A stretch of DNA of 64,000 nt from Liolophura sinensis (Eukaryota > Mollusca > Polyplacophora > Chitonida > Chitonidae): NCBI RefSeq assembly GCF_032854445.1, contig NW_027017956.1, positions 434,001 to 498,000 of the forward strand, written 5' to 3'. The position numbers and the translations under genes were made by a program. Positions 51,543 to 64,000 of this stretch are shown piece by piece. Numbering within the stretch: position 1 is the first letter of the stretch; every line of letters begins with the position of its first letter. The notes beneath the pieces are model-generated. The model saw only the letters and a program-made list of their open reading frames with translations. It was not told the origin of the DNA and did not search any database.

Positions 51543-54500
51543 TACAAGATGAAGATTGTAATCGACATAATAGCATGTTCAGTTACAAAATGAGCATTGT
51601 AATCATTGTAATAGCATGTTAAGTTACAAAGTGAACATTGTAATCCTTATAATTGCATGTTCAGTTACAAGATGAACATTGTAATCATTATAAAAACATC
51701 ATCAGTTGCAAGGTGAACATTGTAATCAGTATACAAGCATGCTCAGTTGCAAAATGGACATTGTAATCATTACAATAGCATATTCAGTTACAAGATGAAC
51801 ATTGTAATCATTATAATCATGTGCTCAGTTACAAGGTGAACATTGTAATCATTACAAAAGCGTGCTCAGTTACAAGATGAACATTGTAATCATTATAAAA
51901 ACATGCCCAGTTACAAGATGAACAATGTAATAGTTAAAATAGCATGATCAGTTACGAAGTGAACATTGTAATCATTATAATAGCATGCTCAGTTGCAAGA
52001 TAAACATTGTAATCATTAAAATATCATTTTCAGTTACAAGATGAAGACTGTAATCGACATAATAGCATGTTCAGTTACAAGATGAACATTGTAATCATTG
52101 TAATAGCATGTTCAGTTACAAAGTAAACATTGTAATCATTATAATAGCGTCAACGGTTAGAAAATCACCATTGTAATCAATATAATAGCATGCTCAGTTA
52201 CAAAATGAATATTGCAATCATTATATTAGCATATTTCATTACAAGATGAACATTGTAATCATTATTATAGCATATGTAGTTACAAGATGAACATTTTAAT
52301 CATTATAAAAACATCATCAGTTACAAGGTGAACATTGTAATCAGTATAAAAGCATGCTCAGTTGCAAAATGGATATTGTAATCATTACATTAGCATATTC
52401 ACTTACAAGATGAACATTGTAATTATTATAATAATGTGCTCAGTTACAAGGTGAACAATGTAATCATTGTAAAAGCATGTTCAGTTACAAAGTGAACATT
52501 GTATTCCTTATAATTGCATGTTCACTTTCAAAGTGAACATTGTAATCATTATAAAAACTTCATCAGTTGCAAAGTCAAAATTGTAATCAGTATACAAGCA
52601 TGCTCAGTTGCAAAATGGACATTGTAATCATTACAATAGCATATTCACTTACAAGATGAACATTGTAATCATTATAATAATGTGCTCAGTTACAAAGTGA
52701 ACAATGTAATCATTGTAATAGCATCTTCAGTTACAAAGTGAACATTGTAATCCTTATAATTGCATGTTCAGTTACAAGATGAACATTGTAATCATTATAA
52801 AAAGTAAACAGTTTCAAGGTGAACATTGTAATCAGTATACAAGCATGCTCAGTTGCAAAATGGACATTGTAATCATTACATTAGCATATTCACTTACAAG
52901 ATGAATATTGTAATCATTATAATAACATCATCAGTTACAACATAAGCATTGTATTCATTATATTAGCTCGTTGACTTACAAGATAAACATTGTAATCATT
53001 ATAAAAGCATGTTCAGTTACAAGGTGAACATAGTAATCATTTTAAAAACATGCTCAGTTGCAAGATGAAGATTGTAATCGACATAATAGCATGTTCAGTT
53101 ACAAGATGAACATTGTAATCATTATAAAAACATCATCAGTTGCAAGGTGAAAATTGTAATCAGTATACAAGCATGCTCAGTTGCAAGATAAACATTGTAA
53201 TCATTACATTAGCATATTCACTTACAAGATGAATATTGTAATCATTATAATAACATCATCAGTTACAAAGTAAACATTGTATTCATTATATTAGCACGTT
53301 CAATTACAAGATGAACATTGTAATCATTATAAAAGCATGTTCAGTTACAAGGTGAACATTGTAATCTTTATAAAATCATGCTCAGTTACAAGATGAACAT
53401 TCTAATCATTATAATAGCATGTTCAGTTACAAGGTGGACATTGTAAGTATAAAAGCATGCTCAGTTGCAAAATGGACATTGTAATCATTACATAAGCATA
53501 TTCAGTTACAAGATGAATATTGTAATCATTATAATAACATCATCAGTTACAAAATGAACATTGTATTCAATATATTAGCACGTTCAATTACAAGATGAAC
53601 ATTGTAATCATTATAATATCATGCTCAGTTGCAAGATAAAGATTGTAATCGACATAATAGCATGTTCAGTTACAAGATGAACATTGTAATCATTGTAATA
53701 GCATGTTCAGTTACAAAGTGAACATTGTAATCCTTATAATTGCATGTTCAGTTACAAGATGAGCGTTGTTATCATTATAAAAACATCATCAGTTCCTAGG
53801 TGAACATTGTAATCAGTATACAAGCATGCTCAGTTGCAAAATGGACATTGTAATCATTGCAATAGCATATTCAGTTACAAGATGAACATTGCAATCATTA
53901 TAATAATGTGCTCAGTTACAAGGAGAACATTGAAATCATTACAATAGCGTGCTCAGTTACAAGGTGAACATTGTAATCATTATAAAAACATGCCCAGTTA
54001 CAAGATGAACATTGTAATAGTTAAAATAGCATGCTCAAATACAAGATGAGCAATGTAATCATTATAATAGCATGCTCAGTTGCAAGATAAACATTGTAAT
54101 CATTATAATATCATTTTCAGTTACAAGATGAAGATTGTAATCGACATAATAGCATGTTCAGTTACAAGATGAACATTGTAATCATTGTAATAGCATGTTC
54201 AGTTACAAAGTAAACATTGTAATCATTATAATAGCGTCAACGGTTACAAAATCACCATTGTAATCAATATAATAGCATGCTCAGTTACAAAATGAATATT
54301 GCAATTATTATATTAGCATATGTAGTTACAAGATGAACATTGTAATCACTCTTATAACATATGTAGTTACAAGATGAACATTTTAATCATTATAAAAACA
54401 TCATCAGTTACAAGGTGAACATTGTAATCAGTATAAAAGCATGCTCAGTTGCAAAATGGATATTGTAATCATTACATTAGCATATTCACTTACAAGATGA

Positions 54501-57500
54501 ACATTGTAATCATTATAATAATGTGCTCAGTTACAAGGTGAACAATGTAATCATTGTAATAGCATGTTCAGTTACAAAGTGAACATTGTAATCCTTATAA
54601 TTGCATGTTCAGTTACAAAGTGAACATTGTAATCATTATAAAAACATCATCAGTTGCAAGGTGAACATTGTAATCAGTATACAAGCATGCTCAGTTGCAA
54701 AATGGACATTGTAATCATTACAATAGCATATTCAGTTACAAGATGAACATTGTAATCATTATAATACTGCGCTCAGTTACAAGGTGAACCATGTAATCAT
54801 TGTAATAGCATGTTCAGTTACAAAGTGAACATTGTAATCCTTATAATTGCATGTTCAGTTACAAGATGAACATTGTAATCATTATAAAAACATAAACAGT
54901 TACAAGGTGAACATTGTAATCAGTATACAAGCATGCTCAGTTGCAAAATGGACATTGTAATCATTACATTAGCATATTCACTTACAAGATGAATAGTGTA
55001 ATTATTATAATAACATCATCAGTTACAATGTAAACATTGTATTCATTATATTAGCTCGTTCACTTACAAGATAAACATTGTAATCATTATAAAAGCATGT
55101 TCAGCTACAAGGTGAACATAGTAATCATTTTAAAAACATGCTCAGTTGCAAGATGAAGATTGTAATCGACATAATAGCATGTTCAGTTATAAGATGAACA
55201 TTGTAATCATTATAAAAACATCATCAGTTGCAAGGTGAACATTGTAATCAGTATACAAGCATGCTCAGTTGCAAGATAAACATTGTAATCATTACATTAG
55301 CATATTCACTTACAAGATGAATATTGTAATCATTATAATAACATCATCAGTTACAAAGTAAACATTGTATTCATTATATTAGCACGTTCAATTACAAGAT
55401 GAACATTGTAATCATTATAAAAGCATGTTCAGTTACAAGGTGAACATTGTAATCTTTATAAAATCATGCTCAGTTACAAGATGAACATTCTAATCATTAT
55501 AATAGCATGTTCAGTTACAAGGTGGACATTGTAAGTATAAAAGCATGCTCAGTTGCAAAATGGACATTGTAATCATTACATAAGCATATTTAGTTACAAG
55601 ATGAATATTGTAATCATTATAATAACATCATCAGTTACAAAATGAACATTGTATTCAATATATTAGCACGTTCAATTACAAGATGAACATTGTAATCATT
55701 ATAATATCATGCTCAGTTGCAAGATAAAGATTGTAATCGACATAATAGCATGTTCAGTTACAAGATGAACATTGTAATCATTGTAATAGCATGTTCAGTT
55801 ACAAAGTGAACATTGTAATCCTTATAATTGCATGTTCAGTTACAAGATGAACGTTGTTATCATTATAAAAACATCATCAGTTCCTAGGTGAACATTGTAA
55901 TCAGTATACAAGCATGCTCAGTTGCAAAATGGACATTGTAATCATTGCAATAGCATATTCAGTTACAAGATGAACATTGCAATCATTATAATAATGTGCT
56001 CAGTTACAAGGAGAACATTGAAATCATTACAATAGCGTGCTCAGTTACAAGGTGAACATTGTAATCATTATAAAAACATGCCCAGTTACAAGATGAACAT
56101 TGTAATAGTTAAAATAGCATGCTCAAATACAAGATGAGCAATGTAATCATTATAATAGCATGCTCAGTTGCAAGATAAACATTGTAATCATTATAATATC
56201 ATTTTCAGTTACAAGATGAAGATTGTAATCGACATAATAGCATGTTCAGTTACAAGATGAACATTGTAATTATTGTAATAGCATGTTCAGTTACAAAGTA
56301 AACATTGTAATCATTATAATAGCGTCAACGGTTACAAAATCACCATTGTAATCAATATAATAGCATGCTCAGTTACAAAATGAATATTGCAATTATTATA
56401 TTAGCATATGTAGTTACAAGATGAACATTGTAATCATTATTATAGCATATGTAGTTACAAGATGAATATTTTAATCATTATAAAAACATCATCAGTTACA
56501 AGGTGAACATTGTAATCAGTATAAAAGCATGCTCAGTTGCAAAATGGATATTGTAATCATTACATTAGCATATTCACTTACAAGATGAACATTGTAATCA
56601 TTCTTAATGTGCTCAGTTACAAGGTGAACAATGTAATCATTGTAATAGCATGTTCAGTTACAAACTGAACATTGTAATCCTTATAATTGCATGTTCAGTT
56701 ACAAAGTGAACATTGTAATCATTATAAAAACATCATCAGTTGCAAGGTGAACATTGTAATCAGTATACAAGCATCCTCAGTTGCAAAATGGACATTGTAA
56801 TCATTACAATAGGATATTCAATTACAGGATGAACATTGTAATCATTATAATAATGCGCTCAGTTACAAGGTGAACAATGTAATCATTGTAATAGCATGTT
56901 CAGTTACAAAGTGAACATTGTAATCCTTATAATTGCATGTTCAGTTATAAGATGAACATTGTAATCATTATAAAATCATAAACAGTTACAAGGTGAACAT
57001 TGTAATCAGTATACAAGCATGCTCAGTTGCAAAATGGACATTGTAATCATTACATTAGCATATTCACTTACAAGATGAATATTGTAATCATTATAATAAC
57101 ATCATCAGTTACAAAGTAAACATTGTATTCATTATATTAGCACGTTCAATTACAAGATGAACATTGTAATCATTATAAAAGCATGTTCAGTTACAAGGTG
57201 AACATTGTAATCTTTATAAAAACATGCTCAGTTACAGGAGGAACATTCCAATCATTATAATAGCATGTTCAGTTACAAATTGAACATTGTAATCCTTATA
57301 ATTGCATGTTCAGTTACAAGATGAACATTGTAATCATTATAAAAACATAAACAGTTACAAGGTGAACATTGTAATCAGTATACAAGCATGCTCAGTTGCA
57401 AAATGGACATTGTAATCATTACATTAGCATATTCACTCACAAGATGAATATTGTAATTATTATAATAACATCATCAGTTACAATGTAAACATTGTATTCA

Positions 57501-58847
57501 TTATATTAGCTCGTTCACTTACAAGATAAACATTGTAATCATTATAAAAGCATGTTCAGCTACAAGGTGAACATAGTAATCATTTTAAAAACATGCTCAG
57601 TTGCAAGATGAAGATTGTAATCGACATAATAGCATGTTCAGTTATAAGATGAACATTGTAATCATTATAAAAACATCATCAGTTGCAAGGTGAACATTGT
57701 AATCAGTATACAAGCATGCTCAGTTGCAAGATAATCATTGTAATCATTACATTAGCATATTCACTTACAAGATGAATATTGTAATCATTATAATAACATC
57801 ATCAGTTACAAAGTAAACATTGTATTCATTATATTAGCACGTTTAATTACAAGGTGAACATTGTAATCTTTATAAAATCATGCTCAGTTACAAGATGAAC
57901 ATTCTAATCATTATAATAGCATGTTCAGTTACAAGGTGGACATTGTAAGTATAAAAGCATGCTCAGTTGCAAAATGGACATTGTAATCATTACATAAGCA
58001 TATTTAGTTACAAGATGAATATTGTAATCATTATAATAACATCATCAGTTACAAAATGAACATTGTATTCAATATATTAGCACGTTCAATTACAAGATGA
58101 ACATTGTAATCATTATAATATCATGCTCAGTTGCAAGATAAAGATTGTAATCGACATAATAGCATGTTCAGTTACAAGATGAACATTGTAATCATTGTAA
58201 TAGCATGTTCAGTTACAAAGTGAACATTGTAATCCTTATAATTGCATGTTCAGTTACAAGATGAACGTTGTTATCATTATAAAATCATCATCAGTTCCTA
58301 GGTGAACATTGTAATCAGTATACAAGCATGCTCAGTTGCAAAATGGACATTGTAATCATTGCAATAGCATATTCAGTTACAAAGTGAACATTGCAATCAT
58401 TATAATAATGTGCTCAGTTACAAGGAGAACATTGAAATCATTACAATAGCGTGCTCAGTTACAAGGTGAACATTGTAATCATTATAAAAACATGCCCAGT
58501 TACAAGATGAACATTGTAATAGTTAAAATAGCATGCTCAAATACAAGATGAGCAATGTAATCATTATAGTAGCATGCTCAATTACAAGATGAAAATTGTA
58601 ATTCGTATAATAGCATGCTCAGTTACAACATGAACATTGTAATCATTATAATAGCATGTTCAGTTACAAGATCAACATTGTAATCAGTATAATAGCATGC
58701 TCAGTTACAAAATTAATATTTTAGTTATTACACTAGTATGCCCAGTTACAAGATGAACATTGTAATCAGTATAATAGCGTGCTCAGTTACAAGATGAGCA
58801 ATGTAATCATTATAATAGCATGTTCAGTTACCAGATGAACATTGTAA
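51543..58847 (+). repeat. 41-bp minisatellite array 12 (about 178 monomers, B-to-A chimera)
   Basis: The first 2,536 bp (to 54078) correspond to the first 2,536 bp of array 11, and the last 2,681 bp (from 56167) to the last 2,681 bp of array 11. Between them lies one extra higher-order unit of exactly 2,088 bp. Three 38-bp markers are present. CGGTTAGAAAATC near 52156 is shared with array 13 (60735 region). Confidence 0.97.
54079..56166 (+). repeat. 2,088-bp higher-order repeat, extra unit in array 12
   Basis: Starts GTTGCAAGATAAACATTG, as do the units of array 8. ATCACTCTTATAACATATG near 54346 is a derivative of the ATCACTATTATAAC variant of units 2 and 3. However, it keeps CTCGTTCACTT and AAAATGGACATTG, so it branched before those two acquired their other changes, or it has recombined. 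Confidence 0.92.
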
Positions 58848-60121
58848 GAATTATTTTTAGAATAAATCGCTTCCAAACTCTGGTTTATTCACCTTAGTTT
58901 AACTAAACGCCATCATATCGTATTTATGTTAATTACATGTAATATTGTAATAGGCATGTTCTTAAGTCAAATGGCCCTTTGTTAGACTGTTTAGCCTTTC
59001 AAAACGGAAACTACAGGTATGCATATTTAAGAGAACTTAAGTTTGTACTTTTTTAAAACCATTTTCTTCATTCCTCAATGAAAAATACATGCATTGTTTC
59101 GCACCCCTATTTGCAGCGTACTGGCAATGGGCCAAATGTGTAGAATACGATATCTGTGAAATTAATCTGACTGCAATAAGATCAGAAAATTCGACCCCAA
59201 TTCTTTGATGGTTTTCTCTGCGGTTCTTCTATATCGGGACTAGTCTTGCTGACAATGGTAACTGATGCTCGTCGGCAGGTACACGTACGTTAATGAGATC
59301 AATAACTTTGTCTCTTTCTTTCAGGACAAATATGTAACTTATTAAACTAACGGTTTTGACAGATAAATCTAACAGCTCTGTGATCTCATCATGTTAGAAA
59401 TGAAATAACAAATGCGATATAGACGTACTTGAGCTCCTAATATGTTTTTTCCAGAGTGCTTACGGTGGACTTCGTTTGGATTCTGTGAGGGTTTTGATAG
59501 GTCTGTTATATGTTAATTGTGGATTACTGAAAACTCGCTCCACTAATATTATATGTACAGACATGTTTGCTTAAAGCCTTCCTTTCACTAGGAAATAAAA
59601 TAGCCTGAGTAGGAGCCTTGTCAGGTGGGGTTATGTATGGGAGGACTAAGGTTTGCCTGAAGTGAAAGACATAGGTACAGTAAATGGCGCAGAGACATAC
59701 ATGTCTTTACAGATAAATGTTATCTGATCGTCAGTTGCACAGACCGGCCCGGATAGCACAGTTGGTAGAGCGTCCGCTTCGGGACCGGTAGATCCAGGAT
59801 CAATCCTTGGTCGAGTCACACCTAAGACTTTAAAAGAGGAAGTTGTAACTTCCTCGTTTGGCGTTCAGCATGAAGGGTATAGTGCAACGACTGGTTGACC
59901 CGTTTCAGCATAATGGCTCGGGCGGGGCGGCTTACTTGCCTTCGGTAAGTCGTCTCAGTGATGCAGCACTAAATAAAAGAGCGGTGAAAATCCGTCCTGC
60001 AACAAGGAGGCACATTACACGTGCATGCACCCTAATGATTCCTTCGTCGTCATATGACTGAAAAATTGTTTAGATACGACGTTAAACCCCAAGCACTCAC
60101 TCACTCAGTTGCACAGCGACA
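58848..60121 (+). repeat. Inter-array block 12 (1,274 bp, type B, CTAAC subtype)
   Basis: Partner of block 8 at an offset of 21,798 bp, sharing CTGGTTTATTC and GATAAATCTAAC. Private change GTTTGTACTTTTTT for GTTTGTCCTTTTTT. Confidence 0.93.
59743..60104 (+). mobile_element. tRNA-derived SINE, copy 12 (362 bp, type B)
   Basis: Duplications at 59731-59742 and 60105-60116. No private feature seen. Confidence 0.88.
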
Positions 60122-62309
60122 TACAAGATGAAGATTGTAATCGACATAATAGCATGTTCAGTTACAAAATGAGCATTGTAATCATTGTAATAGCATGTTA
60201 AGTTACAAAGTGAACATTGTAATCCTTATAATTGCATGTTCAGTTACAAGATGAACATTGTAATCATTATAAAAACATCATCAGTTGCAAGGTGAACATT
60301 GTAATCAGTATACAAGCATGCTCAGTTGCAAAATGGACATTGTAATCATTACAATAGCATATTCAGTTACAAGATGAACATTGTAATCATTATAATCATG
60401 TGCTCAGTTACAAGGTGAACATTGTAATCATTACAAAAGCGTGCTCAGTTACAAGATGAACATTGTAATCATTATAAAAACATGCCCAGTTACAAGATGA
60501 ACAATGTAATAGTTAAAATAGCATGATCAGTTACGAAGTGAACATTGTAATCATTATAATAGCATGCTCAGTTGCAAGATAAACATTGTAATCATTAAAA
60601 TATCATTTTCAGTTACAAGATGAAGACTGTAATCGACATAATAGCATGTTCAGTTACAAGATGAACATTGTAATCATTGTAATAGCATGTTCAGTTACAA
60701 AGTAAACATTGTAATCATTATAATAGCGTCAACGGTTAGAAAATCACCATTGTAATCAATATAATAGCATGCTCAGTTACAAAATGAATATTGCAATCAT
60801 TATATTAGCATATTTCATTACAAGATGAACATTGTAATCATTATTATAGCATATGTAGTTACAAGATGAACATTTTAATCATTATAAAAACATCATCAGT
60901 TACAAGGTGAACATTGTAATCAGTATAAAAGCATGCTCAGTTGCAAAATGGATATTGTAATCATTACATTAGCATATTCACTTACAAGATGAACATTGTA
61001 ATTATTATAATAATGTGCTCAGTTACAAGGTGAACAATGTAATCATTGTAAAAGCATGTTCAGTTACAAAGTGAACATTGTATTCCTTATAATTGCATGT
61101 TCACTTTCAAAGTGAACATTGTAATCATTATAAAAACTTCATCAGTTGCAAAGTCAAAATTGTAATCAGTATACAAGCATGCTCAGTTGCAAAATGGACA
61201 TTGTAATCATTACAATAGCATATTCACTTACAAGATGAACATTGTAATCATTATAATAATGTGCTCAGTTACAAAGTGAACAATGTAATCATTGTAATAG
61301 CATCTTCAGTTACAAAGTGAACATTGTAATCCTTATAATTGCATGTTCAGTTACAAGATGAACATTGTAATCATTATAAAAAGTAAACAGTTTCAAGGTG
61401 AACATTGTAATCAGTATACAAGCATGCTCAGTTGCAAAATGGACATTGTAATCATTACATTCGCATATTCACTTACAAGATGAATATTGTAATCATTATA
61501 ATAACATCATCAGTTACAACATAAGCATTGTATTCATTATATTAGCTCGTTGACTTACAAGATAAACATTGTAATCATTATAAAAGCATGTTCAGTTACA
61601 AGGTAAACATAGTAATCATTTTAAAAACATGCTCAGTTGCAAGATGAAGATTGTAATCGACATAATAGCATGTTCAGTTACAAGATGAACATTGTAATCA
61701 TTATAAAAACATCATCAGTTGCAAGGTGAACATTGTAATCAGTATACAAGCATGCTCAGTTGCAAGATAAACATTGTAATCATTACATTAGCATATTCAC
61801 TTACAAGATGAATATTGTAATCATTATAATAACATCATCAGTTACAAAGTAAACATTGTATTCATTATATTAGCACGTTCAATTACAAGATGAACATTGT
61901 AATCATTATAAAAGCATGTTCAGTTACAAGGTGAACATTGTAATCTTTATAATAGCATGTTCAGTTACAAGGTGGACATTGTAAGTATAAAAGCATGCTC
62001 AGTTGCAAAATAGACATTGTAATTATTACATAAGCATATTCAGTTACAAGATGAATATTGTAATCATTATAATAACATAATCACTTACAAAATGAACATT
62101 GTATTCATTATATTAGCACGTTCAATTACAAGATGAACATTGTAATCATTATAATATCATGCTCAGTTGCAAGATGAAGATTGTAATCGACATAATAGCA
62201 TGTTCAGTTACAAGATGAACATTGTAAACATTGTATTAGCATGTTCAGTTACAAAGTGAACATTGTAATCATTATAATAGCATGTTCAGTTACCAGATGA
62301 ACATTGTAA
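60122..62309 (+). repeat. 41-bp minisatellite array 13 (about 53 monomers, type B)
   Basis: Same length and order as array 9. It shares AAAATAGACATTGTAATTATTAC (near 62000) and CATAATCACTTAC (near 62080) with it. AAAAACTTCATCAG near 61135 is shared with array 12 (52553 region) and absent from array 9. Confidence 0.97.
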
Positions 62310-63591
62310 GAATTATTTTTAGAATAAATCGCTTCCAAACCCTGGTATATTCACCTTAGTTTAACTAAACGCCATCATATCGTATTTATGTTAATTACAT
62401 GTAATATTTTAATAGGCATGTTCTTAAATCAAATGGCCCTTTGTTAGACTGTTTAGCCTTTCAAAACGGAAACTACAGGTATGCATATTTAAGAGAACTT
62501 ATGTTTGTCCTTTTTTAAAACCATTTTCTTCATTCCTCAATGAAAAATACATGCATTGTTTCGCACCCCTATTTGCAGCGTTCTGGCAATGGGCCAAATG
62601 TGTAGAATACGATATCTGTGAAATTAATCTGACTGCAATAAAATCAGAAAATTCGACCCCAATTCTTTCATGGTTTTCTCTACGGTTCTTCTATATCGGG
62701 ACTAGTCTTGCTGACAATGGTAACTGATGCTCGTCGGCAGGTACACGTACGTTAATGAGATCAATAACTTTGTCTCTTTCTTTCAGGACAAATATGTAAC
62801 TTATTAAACTAACGGTTTTGACAGATAAATGTAACAGCTCTGTGATCTCATCATGTTAGAAATGAAATAAAAAATGCGATATAGACGTACTTGAGCTCCT
62901 AATATGTTTTTTCCAGAGTGCTTACGGTGGACTTCGTTTGGATTCTGTGAGGGTTTTGATAGGTCTGTTATATGTTAATTGTGGATTACTGAAAACTCGC
63001 TCCACTAACATTATATATACAAACATGTATGCTTAAAGCCTTCCTTTCACTAGGAAATAAAATAGCCTGAGTAGGAGCCTTGTCAGGTGGGGTTATGTAT
63101 GGGAGGACTAAGGTTTGCCTGAAGTGAAAGACATAGGTACAGTAAATGGCGCAGAGACATACATGTCTTTACAGATAAATGTTATCTGATCGTCAGTTGC
63201 ACAGACCGGCCCGGATAGCACAGTTGGTAGAGCGTCCGCTTCGGGACCGGTAGATCCAGGATCAATCCTTGGTCGAGTCACACCTAAGACTTTAAAAGAG
63301 GAAGTTGTGACTTCCTCGTTTGGCGTTCAGCATGAAGGGGGATAGTGCAACGACTGGTTGACCCGTTTCAGTATAATGGCTCGGGCGGGGCGGCTTACTT
63401 GCCTTCGGTAAGTCGTCTCAGTGATGCAGCACTAAATAAAAGAGCGGTGAAAATCCGTCCTGCAACAAGGAGGCACATTAAACGTGCATGCACCCTAATG
63501 ATTCCTTCGTCGTCATATGACTGAAAAATTGTTGAGTACGACGTTAAACCCCAAGCACCCACTCACTCACTCAGTTGCACAGCGACATACA
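62310..63591 (+). repeat. Inter-array block 13 (1,282 bp, type A)
   Basis: Partner of block 9 with the same length and AACCCTGG marker. It differs by AATTCTTTCATGG and AACTTATG in the left part. Confidence 0.93.
63205..63570 (+). mobile_element. tRNA-derived SINE, copy 13 (366 bp, type A)
   Basis: Duplications at 63193-63204 and 63571-63582. The first tail repeat is mutated (GCACCCACTC). Confidence 0.88.
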
Positions 63592-64000
63592 TACAAGATG
63601 AAGATTGTAATCGACATAATAGCATGTTCAGTTACAAAATGAGCATTGTAGTCATTGTAATAGCATGTTCAGTTACAAAGTGAACATTGTAATCCTTATA
63701 ATTGCATGTTCAGTTACAAGATGAACATTGTAATCATTATAAAAACATCATCAGTTGCAAGGTGAACATTGTAATCAGTATACAAGCATGCTCAGTTGCA
63801 AAATGGACATTGTAATCATTACAATAGCATATTCAGTTACAAGATGAACATTGTAATCATTATAATCATGTGCTCAGTTACAAGGTGAACATTGTAATCA
63901 TTACAAAAGCGTGCTCAGTTACAAGATGAACATTGTAATCATTATAAAAACATGCCCAGTTACAAGATGAACATTGTAATAGTTAAAATAGCATGATCAG
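63592..64000 (+). repeat. 41-bp minisatellite array 14, cut by the window edge (10 monomers)
   Basis: The start resembles array 7 (AAAATGAGCATTG, then AGCATGTTCAGTTACAAAGTG without the TTAAG variant), with a private GTAGTCATTG. The array continues beyond the window. Confidence 0.95.

Overview
The window is a nuclear, gene-free satellite region from a eukaryote, most likely a marine mollusc. No coding gene, rRNA or functional tRNA is supported anywhere in the 64 kb. The mollusc assignment rests on the SINE in each repeat unit: a tRNA-derived head, a long conserved body, an end like TTGAGTACGACGTTAAACCC and a short (ACTC)n tail. I recognise this style from gastropod and bivalve genomes, but no search was run.

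Two components alternate through the whole window. The first is a 41-bp AT-rich minisatellite, occupying about 45.8 kb in 14 arrays (roughly 1,100 monomers). The second is a 1.27-1.29 kb inter-array block, present as 13 copies plus one truncated at the left edge. Each block has about 0.9 kb of non-repetitive AT-rich sequence and then a 361-369 bp SINE flanked by the same 12-bp target-site duplication. All components point the same way. Block-to-block distance runs from 3.2 to 10.6 kb, because the arrays differ in length while the blocks do not.

Layout: partial block 0 (1-907), array 1 (908-3588), block 1, array 2 (4871-7633), block 2, array 3 (8908-11464), block 3 (11465-12737), a single-copy island (12738-13445) holding a 30-bp minisatellite, array 4 (13446-15731), block 4, array 5 (17009-19196), block 5, array 6 (20471-23274), block 6, array 7 (24552-26493), block 7, array 8 (27779-37049), block 8, array 9 (38324-40511), block 9, array 10 (41794-43777), block 10, array 11 (45052-50268), block 11, array 12 (51543-58847), block 12, array 13 (60122-62309), block 13, and array 14 (63592 to the edge).

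The main result is the nesting. The 41-bp monomers form a 51-monomer higher-order unit of 2,088 bp, present three times in tandem in array 8. Arrays 11 and 12 differ by exactly one such unit. A segment of about 7.2 kb recurs at an offset of exactly 21,798 bp. Array lengths are explained by whole monomers plus a few diagnostic indels. This points to recent in-register unequal exchange acting at three scales on a founder unit that already carried the SINE. The island at 12.7-13.4 kb, with degenerate array-edge monomers beside it, looks like a preserved junction from before or outside the amplification. Any function (heterochromatin, centromere, transcribed satellite) is inference only.
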